Source: Xylaria sp. FL1777
Lineage: Eukaryota; Ascomycota; Sordariomycetes; Xylariales; Xylariaceae
Reading direction: 5' to 3'
Assembly (NCBI GenBank): GCA_022578965.1
Contig: MU400533.1
Span: 248,001-312,000 of the forward strand
Length of the DNA stretch: 64,000 nt
The notes beneath the pieces were generated by a model that made no database searches, was not told the DNA's origin, and saw only the letters and a program-made list of their open reading frames with translations. How positions within the stretch are numbered: the first letter of the stretch is position 1; the number at the start of each line of letters is the position of its first letter. Shown one piece after another: positions 1-14,023 of this stretch. The position numbers were made by a program, and so were the translations under genes.

Positions 1-3000
1 ATGGCTGGAACACGACCGTTCAAGAAATGCCAACGGTGTGGTCTTGTTCTACTGGTTGCTTCTCCTAATTGCATACACTGTTAAGCTCCGATCGCTGGTG
101 TCTCAGCAGCTGTATGAAAAGAATTTAACGTATTTTGTAACATTTATCGTTGGATTCGGCCTGTCAGTATTTGAATTCCTATTCGAATGGCTGTGGCCAA
201 AGCGAGCTAGCGCATACGAAGCTTTAATAGACGAGGAGGGTGCGGAATGTCCCGTCGAATATGCGACCATTTTCTCTCGTCTCACTTTTTCGTGGATGAC
301 ACCTATGATGAAGTTTGGGTATAAGCAATTTCTTGGCGAGGAAGACTTATGGGGTCTTTCTCGAGACGCCACGACTCGCGCAACAGGAGATAGCTTTGAC
401 AGAGCATGGCAATATGAGTTGGCGCACCGGAAGAAGCCCAGCGTCTGGATAGCCATGTTCAAAGCTTATGGTGGCCCCTATTTGGGTGCAACGGTCTTTA
501 AATTCATCAACGATCTCTCTGCTTTTGCACAGCCTCAGCTGTTGCGGTATCTCATCAGCTTTGTAGACTCCTACAGTGAAGGCAAGGTGCCGCAACCTGC
601 TATCAAAGGTGCCGCTATAGCGATTGCAATGTTCTTTGTTGCAACACTGCAAACCACTGTGATTGTAAGTATGATCTCCTCGTCCTATCATGGATTCGTA
701 CTAACGAAGTACAAGCACCAATACTTTCAATTGGCATTTATTACTGGGATGCATATCAAGTCTGGGTTAACCTCAGCTATCTATAAGAAGTCCCTCAAAC
801 TTTCAAATGAAGGTCGTTCGTCAAAAACCACCGGCGACATCGTCAACTATATGGCTGTTGACGCTCAGCGGCTCCAGGATTTGACCCAGTTCGCTCAGCA
901 AGTGTGGTCCGCTCCTTTCCAAATCATCATCTGCATGGTTTCGTTGTACCAGCTTGTAGGGTGGTCCATGTTGTCTGGAGTTGGTGTGATGCTCATCATG
1001 ATTCCCATTAATGGTTTCATTGCCCGATTCATGAAACGTTTACAGAAACAGCAGATGAAGAACAAGGATGCTCGAAGCCGATTAATTGCTGAGATTATCA
1101 ATAACATGAAGAGCATCAAGCTTTATGCCTGGAGCACAGCCTTCATGAACAAGCTCAACTTTGTCAGAAACGACTTGGAGCTAAAAAACCTTCGCAGAAT
1201 TGGTGCTGGGCAAGCCTTTGCCAACTTCACTTGGTCCACTACACCGTTTCTGGTCTCCTGCTCTACCTTTGCAATCTTCGTTTGGACACACGATATTCCT
1301 TTAACCACTGATATTGTCTTTCCAGCTCTCGCTCTGTTTAATCTGCTCACTTTCCCGCTTTCTGTTTTACCCATGGTTATTACTTCCATTATTGAGGCTA
1401 CCGTTGCGGTCCAACGCCTGTGTGAATACCTCACTGCTGAGGAAATTCAACCTGATGCTATCTTTGTTGGCCCCGCTGCCGAGGAGCGGGGAGACGATGC
1501 AGTCGTTATCCGTAATGGTACATTCTCCTGGAATCGCCATGAGACGAAGACCGTTCTAAAAGGCATTGGCTTTACAGCTCGCAAAGGAGATCTTACTTGT
1601 ATTGTTGGTAGAGTTGGCCAGGGCAAATCGTCATTCCTGCAAAGCATCCTCGGCGATTTATGGAAAATTGAGGGTGAGGTGCATGTTAATGGGACAGTGG
1701 CGTATGCTTCTCAACAACCATGGATCATGAATGCAACAGTCAAAGAAAACATCATCTTCGGACATCGATACGATTCGAATTTCTACGAGAAGACGGTTAA
1801 AGCATGCGCATTACTGGATGACTTTGCGCAACTTCCCGATGGAGATGAGACGGTCGTCGGTGAACGGGGCATCTCTTTGAGTGGTGGTCAAAAGGCACGA
1901 GTCGCTCTTGCTCGGGCCGTCTATGCCCGAGCAGACATTTATCTACTCGACGACTGCCTTTCCGCCGTCGATTCCCATGTTGCCCGGCACATAGTAGAGA
2001 ATGTTTTGGGCCCGAGAGGTCTTCTCAATTCAAAATGCCGCATTCTTGCTACTAACGCCATTGCCGTTCTAAGCGACGCTGATTTCATATACCAATTGAA
2101 AGAAGGGGAGGTTGTCGAGAGTGGAACATTTCGTCAACTCATGGCGATGAAAGGGAGTATCGCAGAACTTATCAAGAGCTCTGGACAAAATTCTGGCCCA
2201 TCTTCGTCGGTTGCTAGCTCTTCGGGATCTGGTCCTGATAGGTTTGGAAGTGAGACATCTACGTATATTGAGCCTGATAATCAACAAGATAAAGAAGAAA
2301 TCGAGGAAGCGCAAGAGGATCTAGCCGAACTTGCGCCCATCAAGACCGTCGCCTCCTCAAGTGCTCAGAATCGTAGGGGCAGCATGGCGACTCTTAGACG
2401 AGCTAGTGCGGCTACCTTTAAAGGCCCTAGAGGAAAACTCGGTGACGAGGAGGACCCAAGTGCCAAATCTAGGCAGGCCAAGGAACACTTAGAACAGGGC
2501 AAGGTTAAGTGGGATGTTTACCTGGAGTATGCTAAAACAAGCAACCTTGCAGCTGTTGGCATCTATCTATTCACATTGATTGCGGCCCAGTCTGCCCAGA
2601 TTGCCGGTAGCGTTTGGCTTAAGCACTGGGCAGAGATAAACGGTGAAGCTGGTGGCAACCCCGACGTGGCAAAATATCTCGGCATTTATTTCGCCTTTGG
2701 TGTAGGATCTGCCGCATTAACCGTTATCCAAACTCTAATTCTCTGGATATTCTGCTCCATTGAGGCTTCAAGAAAGCTCCACGAGCGAATGGCAACAGCC
2801 ATCTTCAGAGCGCCAATGTCCTTCTTCGACACTACGCCTGCTGGGAGGATTCTGAATCGATTCTCAAGTGATGTCTACCGGTTAGATGAAATCTTGGCGC
2901 GAACTTTCAACATGCTCTTCGTCAATTTTTCCCGCTCAGGTTTCACTCTTATTGTCATTTCAGTTGGCACCCCGGCCTTTGTCGCTTTGATCCTCCCACT

Positions 3001-4645
3001 AGGCGCTGTGTACTATTGGGTTCAACGCTATTATCTTCGAACATCGCGAGAATTGAAGCGACTGGATAGTGTCAGTAGAAGTCCCATGTACGCACATTTC
3101 CAAGAATCACTCGGTGGCATCAGCACTATCCGGGCGTATCGCCAGCAGGCAAGATTTGAACAAGAAAACGAGTACCGGGTTGATTCAAATCTACGAGCAT
3201 ACTTCCCATCCATTAGTGCTAATAGATGGCTGGCCGTACGTCTAGAATTTCTTGGCGCTGTCGTCATTCTCGGAGCTGCAGGATTCGCCATCGTTTCTGT
3301 GACAAACCATAGTGGTTTGACTTCAGGCATGGTCGGTCTGACGATGTCTTACGCTCTCCAGATCACCACATCAATGAACTGGATTGTTCGCCAAACAGTG
3401 GAAGTGGAAACCAACATCGTATCCGTGGAACGTATTCTTGAGTATGCACGCCTGCCAAGTGAAGCTCCTGAAATTATCCCCCGCCATCGCCCCCCTGTCT
3501 CCTGGCCTGCAAACGGTGCAGTTGAATTCCGCAACTACAGCGCTCGCTATCGGGAAGGTTTGGATTTGGTATTGAAGAACATCAATCTAAATATCAAATC
3601 GCATGAGAAGATCGGTGTAGTTGGACGAACTGGTGCTGGGAAATCATCACTGACGCTTGCTTTATTCCGCCTTATCGAGGCTGACACTGGCCATATCAGC
3701 ATAGATGATCTGAACACATCTACAATCGGTCTGCTAGATTTGCGGCGGCGTCTCGCTATTATCCCTCAAGATGCCGCACTTTTTGAAGGGACAATCCGAG
3801 ATAATCTTGACCCAGGTCATGTGCACGATGATACTGAGCTATGGACTGTACTAGGTAAATCTAATCCATTCTGTACTTTACAACCTTGCGCCACCTAGCT
3901 AGCGTATCGGGTTAACTGCATACGATCACAAGGACTGTCCCTATTCCTTTTCCATTAGCAAGCTACTAATTATGTTGCCTATTTAGATCATGCACGACTC
4001 AAGGAATATGTGGCAAACATGGAAGGGGGCCTCGAGGCAAAGATTCATGAAGGAGGTAAGTGCCCAGGCGATGACAATCTTCCCCTTCTTTTCAGCCCGC
4101 ATTACGATCTTCACTACATTTTCGGCTTTGTATATATTCTATGAGGCTACTCGGCAGCACATGAGTTTTGCTGGGACGTGACGAACCCAATCGTGGTTAA
4201 CAGGTCTATTTTCCTTGCCTTCAATGCGACACGTGGATCTTCGGCGTCATCGCCGGCGCATCCCAACGTGGCAAGGTCCAGCTAAGACTACTTACATGTA
4301 CACTAACATTCTTCTTTAGGCTCAAATTTATCGGCTGGCCAGCGACAATTGATATCTCTGGCTCGTGCCATGCTTACCCCGTCTAACATTCTTGTCTTAG
4401 ATGAGGCAACAGCGGCAGTCGATGTTCAGACCGATGCCATGCTTCAGACAACGTTGCGATCAGATATTTTCTCCCACCGCACTATCATAACAGTTGCCCA
4501 TCGCATCAATACTATTCTCGACAGCGACAGGGTAGTTGTCCTCGATAAGGGTGAAGTGGTGGAGTTCGATACCCCCCAAGCCCTCATTAAGAAGAGGGGC
4601 ATATTCTACGGTTTAGTAAAGCAGTCCGGTCTAGATACGGAGTAG
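1..4645 (+). CDS. Vacuolar ABCC-family (YCF1/MRP type) ABC transporter, 5' truncated
   Basis: Full-size ABC exporter of the YCF1/MRP group; family members move glutathione conjugates and metal-glutathione complexes into the vacuole using ATP. Coding is open from base 2, so the gene starts before the window and part of TMD0 is missing. Exons: 2-664, 716-3854, 3987-4055, 4320-4645. Introns are 51, 132 and 264 nt. The 51-nt intron is in frame and stop-free but has GTAAGT, a CTAAC branch site and AG, and its removal restores a smooth family-like segment ([10 protein letters not shown]). About 1398 residues are visible. In visible numbering, NBD1 has Walker [10 protein letters not shown] near 519, signature LSGGQ near 609 and Walker B ending LLDD near 633. 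A Ser-rich, acidic linker follows, then TMD2. NBD2 has Walker [10 protein letters not shown] near 1191, signature LSAGQ, Walker [10 protein letters not shown] and H-loop VAHR. The family call is firm; substrate and vacuolar site are inferred from the family. Confidence 0.93.
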
Positions 4646-7600
4646 GCTCACCGCGATTTAGACGGTCTACCTTAAGACAAGATTCGATGGTTAGTTGTCG
4701 AAAATACGGAGCGTCAGATTGTCTAGCACCTCTTAGATGTATCATAAAATTGCTTTGCTAGTCATGATGTTCCGGCGAGGCTAGAATAGAGGGAAACGGA
4801 GTTAAACTAAAAAAGCAGTGGATTTTATTTGAGAGCCATCATCAATTATTCTAAGCTCTGCGGTGGACTATTCCCATAATCAAGACTATGCAATCACAAT
4901 TAAGTCCCTTCAACGCGCCTTAACTTTACACGAAGTCCTACCGAACAGAAACCCAGAGGCTTTATTTTAAGATCATCACATGTAGCGTTTGAGCCACGAT
5001 TTCTATATTCGGTACCCCGCGATTGCTTCTTTACGTGGCTTCGGCTGAGCTAGCTATGCTTCTGTGTATTATTGATGACCATGCATTTCGTGTATCGTGT
5101 CATCGACATTTATTATATATCGCTTCATGTAGTCTTGTTCACGTGTGGGTGGAGGAATAGGATAGTAAGACAAGAGGACACGACCGCATACTGATAGATT
5201 TACCGATGTCACCCGCCTTTCGCATGCATGCAGGAGCAGTCATAGGACTAAGTCTTACAGATAGATGTACACCTCGGATGAGCTTGGGAGCGGAACGACA
5301 CAGGGCGGCAAGCTGGCATGTAGGGTAGAGTGACAGTTCATCTGTTGTACAGTACAATCAATACCTGGGCAGAGTAGCATAGAACTGACCCGAAGGTAAC
5401 GATGCAGTGCAAACGATCGCACCTCATGGCTTTATAGGTAGGTATACAAAGGATTCGCTGTGGAGATCAAAAGGTGTTTGTGCATGCTGCTTTGGGCTGT
5501 ACAGTCAACTCGAAGCGGAATATTCAGGTTCCCAATCCGTCGACTTGCGTTGTATCGACCACACTATCAGTTCAGAATTTGGAGCCTTGCTTCTTGGTAC
5601 TTTTGAATACATTCAGATGTTCGAGGTGTAGGTGGTATAATATGTTACGCACCATACCACGAAGCTGCTACGCTGCGGGTTGCTGGAACGCCACATCTTC
5701 ATAATGGCTGATCACCCTGACTTCGATCATGCAAGTCGCCGTTGCCTCATACGCATAGTTGATTGCCGGTCGCACAGACAATACAGTTGACGGGTGTCTA
5801 GATGTTTCGTTGCAATGCGGGGACAAATGGGAGGCTGCCATGCCGATGAAGCGCTGCCGAGCGCAACAGTAAGTATCATGCAGCCGTTGACAGACTGAGC
5901 GGTCAAGGCACAAAGCTTTGGGCATTTCGCTATTCTTCTACAAAGTTACGGTGTTGATAGGCTGCTCGGATTTCCCGAAGGGAAACTACAGCCTAAACAA
6001 AAGCAGCTCGTGATGAACTGGCGGCACGACATGCCCTGCCATATGTAGAGTGTCAACGATGAGACGCAATCAAGATTCAACGGGGCCTAGAACGGTGACA
6101 GCACGATCGAGAAGAGCCGCGATCACCCGCTTTTCCCTTGGGCCTCCGTCCTGGGCGACACACGCGGCGGTGAGACAGGCATCCTTGAACAGTACGGGAC
6201 GCTCACCGCATGTGACTAACCATCCAGCACTCGCAGGAAATATTGGGCTCTTGGTAGTAGCACGAAGCTTCCTTGACACGAAGTTTCCCATCTTTGTGCA
6301 TGGGGTAGGTCTCCAGTCAGGTCGACCGGCGAGGCACGCTAACGGGCCAGCTCTCTACTGATGACTGTTATTCCAGACGGCGCTAGTAGGGCGGTATTCT
6401 GGTTCGATTTGAGAACATCATGCACGTGATAATTAAAGCGGAATAGATCGTGAATCTCGAGCGCCGAAAATGCTGTGCGACAATATCTCGCCGGCATAGG
6501 AGGGGAGGTGGACGGATGCCGTTGGGGAGCCTGATCTTGGCGGGAGGGAAAAAACAGCAGAGCAGTTTGGCATAGCTACATTAGCTTCTGTACGTATGGC
6601 TACAACGAAAGATCAAATCACACTTGAGGTCACTCGTCTCGTCGTGAAAGGCACACACACTTGTTGGGTTCCTTCTTACGAGGCATTTATGCCGGTCTTA
6701 TACAACGACGATGGTGGGACCAGGGTGGGAGCAAGGGAGCTCAGGTGTGGCGGCTATCGTCCCCCAACTAAGCAAGGGAGACATCTGAGACTGCAGAGAT
6801 CGTACTCCTTTCACACTTTGTCAAGGCCTGAGTGGCTCACGGGCAGTGTGTTGGGCAGCCTGGGATTAAAAAAAGGGAAGCGTCCGGTTGGACGAGCATT
6901 GTCGCTACCAGCATGAAAAAGTGTGATTACAGGCTCTCCGCGGACCCTCAATCCCAATTCCCAAGCGTTCGGGTCGACTGTATACACCTGTACACACTTC
7001 CATTTCGAGGACTTTGTTGGGCGTGGCGTCCTACTAAGGCAGGGTATCTATTATCATCCAGGGAATCTGTAAAAGAGGCGTGGGCGAGAAGGAGCCAGCC
7101 ATTTTCATGCACGATTTGCCAGGCGAGCGTAGCCGGCCTGACGCTGCTTTTCAACGAGGCTTGGTGCATTTAGGCGGACGCCCATGTCGTTGTCGTGTAA
7201 CGGAGACCTTGACTTCGTATCTATGGTCACGAGGTCGCTATTTGGCATCTGCTTTGTGCAATATCGGATCCTGTGTGCCTGTCCACGACGGTGAATGGCA
7301 GTTGGATACTGCGATGGAACATCCAGGGATCCCCATCCCATCTCAGATCAGACTATAGTTGCTGCCCGTTGAGTTGACGGAAGATGTCCGGGCGGCTTAA
7401 TTTGCAAGGTAAAGCAGTTCTAGTCCGGCGCTGAGCCTGATTCAGATCGGTGGTTAGACCTATTTCTTCATAAAATTATCCAGGTTGGCGTAGTAGGATA
7501 GTGACAGCCAGGAACCAAGTGAGTTACATGCCGGTATGAAGCCGGCTCCTACGCAGTACATGGAACAAGCTAAGCATCGCCCGGCTGGCGTTTCGTGGCT

Positions 7601-10600
7601 TTCGATGGCTTTCTCGATCTTATTTTATTACCTACTAGACAATGTCTCCATCTAGTGTAAAAGATGAGACATGAACGGTATGCAAGATTATGGTCAATTC
7701 ATTTAGTTGAGATTGCAGGAAATCATTGATTAATGCTACGTATAGGGTATAGTAGGTACAGGTACGGCTACCAAGACTTCATATCACCAATCCGGGACAC
7801 CATCGGAAATACAGACTATTCCTGATGTATTGCCATCTAACACATAGCATGCACCAGGTCGACCTCCAGTGGATAGTAACTAGAGCTGGCTAGTTGTCCA
7901 TATAGGTTAGTGCTTAACTGTAGTAAAATCATAGGACCCCGGGTTGAGACAAACCCGATTTTGGCTCCGCCTGGCGCACACATACAAACACAGACAGGCC
8001 ACTGATAGAAACCATGAACCATGAGTGGGGGAACCACAAAGATGTAAGTGGGGGAAGGGAGATCTGGCCTATCCCTTGATAGAGAGCCAGAGAAAGGTAG
8101 TATGCTGTACCGGGCGTATTGGAACGTCACAATCACAATATGCCTACAGAAGATATGGCGATGCCTAGAGTCAACAGGGGCGCATTGCTCATCATGATAA
8201 GGAACTCAGAGCAGATATCGACTATGCAATTACATAAGTAAGTAGATAGGTAAGGGTAGTTCTTGAGAAGGAGTATGCAATTCAGGAACATTACTAATAG
8301 ATTTGTAATATTCGAATACAATTACTTACTTACACTAGAGCTAAATTTTTTTTGGTAAAATGCCACTACTAAGTGTAAAGCAGGAGCTAGATCCTCTAAA
8401 GTCCTCAAATGTCCCGTTTCGTTCATGTTTGTGTTCCTACAGAGACGCTGCTCTCCTTGCTAGCCAGGGCCACCTGCGTTGTGTTAGTTATTTACATTAA
8501 CAGCAGAATAGGTATTGCATGGCTTCTGATAGTTGAACACCCTAAGTTGAAAGATATTGCTAGTAAGTATATGCTATATAGGACAAGGGCTGAGGCTGAT
8601 GATAAATAATGGGGGCTAGGATAGTATAATTCAGCATTCGTTGGGGTGTCTCACTGAATACCGGTACTTTACTTAGTAATAATACTGAGCTAAATACTAT
8701 CCCGGATTTTATTACATGGCATTACTGTGTATAAGCTGCTACCAGTAAAAATAAACAGTGCTTGAAACACTACCTATCCTTCACGCCAGGGAGTTGGAAC
8801 CATTCTGGGTAGAACCTAGCGTAGGAGAAGACGTGCCTGTCCCTCACATGGCTGATATTTTTGCGCACCATGCATCTACCTATTGAAACCCCGAGATCTC
8901 AATAATACAGGCCCACACCATTATGGTAAACTACCTACCTAGATAGATATTATAAGTAGTACGGGAAGTTTTTAGATAACGAGCATCTGGTGCTACACGT
9001 AAACCGAAATCATTACCCGTGGCCTTCTCCAGCAATACAATTCGCTCCAAGAAACAACACTCAATTCCTGCCTATAGTCAATCGAATATTAGTCCTATGT
9101 ATATCCGGGCCAAAGTAAAGCGTGTAGGTAGGTAGTTGATGAATATCTATAAGTGGTGTGAACTACATCATACGTTTAATCCACTCTATTACTGCCGTTA
9201 CAGTACTAGTCGTGCTCTTATTTCATATGCATACTGTAAGTAGGTACTTAGGTATCTTAAAATTTGGGTCGCTACTGTAGGTACCTGTAGAGCGTCTACC
9301 TACCTACATACTGTACCCAGGTAGGTACCGGCAGCATATATAAGTCTAAATGACCATGTCCCCCACAACGGTACCTGAGCTTGATGTAGCCTAACCTGGC
9401 ACTTGGCGCCAATTTGAGTCCAACTTGGTTCTGAGGTCTTGGGTCTTGGGTCTTGGTTTCGTACCCACAAAGTAGAAGGTAGCGCTTGAGATAGACGCGG
9501 CGGATGGATCGTGCTATGGAGCTGTTTGTGCAGTAGCGATATATGTATTGCGGTATATTTTTATCTTAAATGCCTACCTAATGGGCCAACCGCGTCCGAA
9601 GATAAAAATACCCTAGCATCCCTATACACAATGTGCCTAAACTACCAAGGTACACTATATAGCATCGACCCCCTGGGAGGTACTTCGCAAATGTCAGTAG
9701 CGGGTCCCCACAGGCGCCAGGCCCACTAAACGCCCACTGAATTGCCGCCGCTAATGCCACTCCTAACGTCTTACCTACTCAGGTATTATACGTACTCTCT
9801 GTACAGTAGCTACCGAGTACTGTCATATGGCAAGGTGAGCTACCTACTTGTCTACCTCTTACATATCCAATTCCTGGGTCGCATCATTTCTTTTTTTCCC
9901 TTCCTTCGTGTTGGTCCACGAGGGCTTCCATTCATTGATGCCACACACCTCCTACCATTCTCGCACCCCCCATTATAGGTAGGCATGCTTGCGCCAGTCC
10001 TCTTGAGGCTTACTACTATGTACGGTACTGTGTAGCTCGAAGCAACATACTACTACTAATTGCCTTGAAGGTAGTGTTGGTGCTTGACTTGCCTGGGTAT
10101 ATGGGACAAAAATATCGCTCTTATCTGCAGCTACTCGAGTGCCCATACCCGATAATCACGCTGTGTAGAAGAGCAGGATCCGTATGGGACGTGGGAAAGT
10201 TTCCTTCGTCTCTATCTTCCGCTATTAGAGTGTCTATTTCGTGGGCTATGGATATGGCTGATGCCGCTGTCCGTTTCGGCTACTCTGGTACCATCAACCC
10301 ATCCTAGTCCTCTCCAGGGATCGATCATGTATATCCTGGCCCAAGGGAATTAATCAAGCCAGGCGATTTTGTCCACCCACTCCGTGTGCGTGCGTGTATC
10401 TGTAAAAATCTGTTTGGCGCTACTGTTACCTTGCAGCCAGAGGCATGCGCAATGGCTGGCTTGCAAACCAACCACCGGCCATCTATACCAGAACGAGCGT
10501 TCTGTTCGCAATTCTCCGCGCAACTTGGGCTTACACTTAGGTATAGTGTAAGCAGGGGTGACGGAGAAGCTGTCTGCGAGATCCTTGCCTCTCAGCACAG

Positions 10601-11984
10601 TGTCTCCTACTTCTTCTCCGCAAAGGTACCTGCTTCACCTTTTGCCGGGCCTGTGATTTCTTTTTCCCTCCTTCGCTGGCTGAGTTCTGTGTACTATGTA
10701 TAAGTGGGTGACGGTATCATGGTTGTTCGTCATTCAAATGGGTGAGTATCGCCATGCTATTCTCTGTTTGTCTATCCCTTACTCACTTCTTATGTTATTG
10801 GTCTTCTATTGCTCTTACTCCTCTCTACGTAAGAATTGGCGTTATCCATCACCAGCCGTTCAGTGTCCGCACGATCATTCCCGTCTTTAGTTGCAGACTG
10901 TCCTCCCTGTACATTAGTTCCTACAAACGGCACCCTGCTGATCATCACCATCGCTGCTAGCATCTAGACCCTTTTTCTTTGAGATTTGACCCGGTCCTGT
11001 TCATTGGCTTCAAGAGCCGCTTCAACGTTTTAGTATTAAAAACGGTGCTGAGCCTACATATATACTCTTAATCAATCTGTGGTTTCGAAGTTGCAACAAA
11101 AGAAATCGGCTACTATCCTGGGAGCAACTCCAGTGGTTTGCCTACTTATTGTCTTAGAGTTCCGGACGATTAGAATATGATATTCGTTGTCCTTAATATT
11201 CATTTCCCCGACTAGTAACGGATCTTGCTTGAGGTCGGTCAAGAGCATAGCGGCAATTTCATTTACAGAGTCCCTGACAACCGATACATTGGATTTCTTT
11301 GTCCCCAACGGCAGACCCATGTTCAGCTCAACCCTTATCACGCCAATACCAATATCTTTATCAACGTCTCCCGTCAGATCTTTTGGGTTTCCGTACCATC
11401 CGACAAGCCTCTGAACGAAGCAAGCGCCTGCAACCTCCTTTAACAAAGGAAGACTGTTTCGTCTGAGAATCACATTTACTGGGTAGCTCTTAATGTAGCT
11501 ACCCCCACCTCGATACCTTATAAGATCATTCGAATAATTTACACGAAACAATCTCTGTCCCCTCTCCCCTTAGTTGGATCATCCTCACTCGTATCTACAT
11601 ATACTCGACTCACGTATCTCACCGTTAGTCATAGGTCCTCTTCCTGATTGCTTTTCCAACGTCCTTTCCGCAATTCTCATAAGTATATTCTCGCTCTCCG
11701 CGCTCACGGCACCCTTTCTACACACCTTTTATCGTTTGTCGGATCTCTGTCTACACAGCTCGTTTCACGCAAGAGCCTCTCTGTGATTCATATTGCAGAA
11801 GGTATTCTGAAGGACAGATTCCTGAATCTGGAGCCCGACACCTGGTACAGATTGGCTAAGCTTTAGAGGACATTTACAGCGGATATTAACTCACATTACT
11901 TGTTTCCGACCTAGGGAATAACAGGTTCATTATCATCTTGAACACTACGAAGTATAACGTTGTATTTATCAGCTTTACTTAAGC
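4646..11984. other. Long gene-free region (7.3 kb)
   Basis: I see no supported gene. Open frames are under 160 codons, overlap on both strands and resemble no family I know. The stretch from about 7.6 to 9.4 kb is AT-rich. Copies of TACCTAC/GTAGGTA are frequent, for example around 7629, 7752, 8932, 9126, 9239-9325, 9770 and 9840. One TACGCAGTA lies at 7550-7558, and a 7-bp triple repeat at 9435-9455. The last 400 bases are pyrimidine-rich on the plus strand and probably contain the promoter and leader of the gene at 11985. Confidence 0.6.
9435..9455. repeat. Tandem 7-bp repeat, three units
   Basis: Three perfect consecutive copies of GGTCTTG lie in gene-free DNA. This is a short simple repeat with no visible function. 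Confidence 0.85.
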
Positions 11985-14023
11985 ATGGTGAATGATAATC
12001 CAGCGAGGGGCCAGTATCCTTCTCGGCCGGCATTTTGGTACCCTGGCAGAATCGGGGTGGAATACTACTCCGAAGATGGCCGCCTCGCAGAATCCTCAGA
12101 ATGGAGAGGCCCGCCTTGGGTAAGTGTCTGTCGATCTACACTACTTCTTTATACTGATGGGGGGAATAGACCATCAACAGAAGCCTGCGAGAATTATGTC
12201 AGATTCCAGGAAACACTTTTTTTGTGGCCGCAGAAGAGAATGGGAGGGTTATCTGCCTCTCCACTCCGATCGGTTCGTCCCAACTCGACCACGAACAATT
12301 CTTTGACAAAGCTGCATTTGTCAACAATATAAATCAAATTAGGCGAGGTACGCGTTGATTTCTATACAAAAATGCTAAGCATCTCGGAATATACTAACAT
12401 TCCCTTTCGCCAGCTAATCCCCAGCCTTTCAACGAGTCAGAACTGGGCTTTGTCACAGAGATGAGCCCCAGTATTCAAGAAACTACTAGATCGAGGACCC
12501 AAAGCAGGCATCATTACCAAAACAGCGCGGTGGATAGCTACGCTGACGATGAGATGCCCAAATCTAAGAAGCGACCCAGAGCCGGTAGTAAGCAGACTGG
12601 AACTGCTATTAGTCGTCAGAAAAATCTTTCTATGATTACCGTGGAACCTAAAAGGGGCATCAGAATCAGTGATAGCGACGCAGTATACGCTATATATGAC
12701 CATCATCTCAAGTGTTGCCAACAGACGGCATGCAAACTTATAGCCAAAGCATGGGTAAAGGCTGTGGCCCCTAAGAAACAATCGACCAATCCATACACAC
12801 GTGGAGATGAATCACGTCCAGACTGGTGGCCCAAGACGTACAGGAAATTTGGAGAGAACAATTACAGGGATCTGAGACATAAGGAACCCGATCATCTAGG
12901 GAAAGAAGGTAAGTGATACATTAACCAATCTCTATTTGCTGACTAATATCCTTTAGAACGTGTTTACCTACTCTGCCACATACTACGTATGGTAATAGAG
13001 CCGGAGCACAAGCAACACCATGCAATCCGGAAAGTGAATTTGAATTTGACCCAATTAGAATCGTTTACGTTTGAAGCTCTATCGTCTTTTTTTGGTGAGC
13101 AAGGAAGCCAGGCGAATTGGAGCAAGAAGCCGCTTTTGAAGGATATTTTCAGAATTGCGAGACAAGAAGCGCGTTATAAGGATAATGAGATAAGTACGTT
13201 CGAAGAGTTTCTTTTCTTTCATTTCAACCCCGTTCCATCCTTACCCGCGCAATTAAGCTTACCAAACACAGATGGCAATACGGAAGTTTTCGCTACCTCC
13301 CTTGCCGACGGGGATGCGGGTAATGAAGCAAGCTCGGACTCTGAAGATGAGGAAGATCTTGACCGGAAATTCACACCAGCCTCAACAGGCACACCGCCAG
13401 TGGAACCGAGCCGACCCCAGATCATGATGTCTCCAGTTCAGGTCAACCAGCATGGCGAAACAAGCCAATACCCGAGCCATAGTTTCCCTGAAAGTGTCAC
13501 TATTCGTGCCGCGCAATACCCACATCCTGAATTTGAGCCCGAGTTGTCAGAGCGAGCAAGTTATGTGGAGGCAGCTGGAGTAGGCAACCAGGCACCCGGC
13601 TACAACCACAGTCACCTCGGGCTTCCTGAAATGTATTCTAGTCCTCAGGGAACTAGCCGGCGCTCTTCTGTGTTCAATTCCCCGTCTGACTACGGGAGCC
13701 CCGCGACGCCAGTAACGTACTCGCCGTGGCCGACCTCGAGCACCCCAAGTAATCCATCCCTATATGGTTTTCCACCACAACCGTCTAGTGTGCAAGCGTT
13801 TGGGCAGCTAGCTCACGGCCCGCCATATGCGGCACCGACCATTGATGGTTTATCACGACAAACTACCGAAGCACACCAGGGGGATATGTTCGCCTCTAGG
13901 ACTGTTGGTCAATGTGCGATGCCGCCTCAGCCACCCTATCCGAACTATGTGACTGACGGAGCACCATTAGTGGGGCCTAACATCAAGTCGGAGGGAGCGC
14001 ACCATCCTTCAATTCATCAGTAA
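11985..14023 (+). CDS. AFUB_07903/YDR124W-like helical-bundle (DUF2841) protein
   Basis: Four exons: 11985-12119, 12170-12347, 12414-12908, 12957-14023. Introns of 50, 66 and 48 nt all have GT..AG ends, and the product is 624 residues. A lysine/arginine-rich stretch near residue 155 could be a nuclear signal. From about 193 to 345 lies a helical region with the features I associate with DUF2841 (PF11001): a Cys-rich helix (HHLKCCQQ), IAKAWVKAV, PKKQSTNPY, a SRPDWWP block, LRHKEPDHL, and a closing segment with IFRIARQEARY. The 12908/12957 junction falls inside this domain and rejoins it without disruption. The last 250 residues are low in complexity, rich in Pro, Ser, Gln and Tyr, and probably disordered, as in many fungal regulators. 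The family's molecular function is unknown to me; it includes an Aspergillus fumigatus hrmA-associated cluster protein. The gene stands alone between two multi-kilobase gene-free regions. The ATG at 11985 is the first one open into the coding frame. Confidence 0.82.

Noticed and set aside
11072..11551. 159-codon open frame on the minus strand just upstream of the DUF2841 gene
   Set aside because: No recognisable domain, and open frames exist on the opposite strand too. A few frames of this length are expected by chance. Transcript evidence would be needed.
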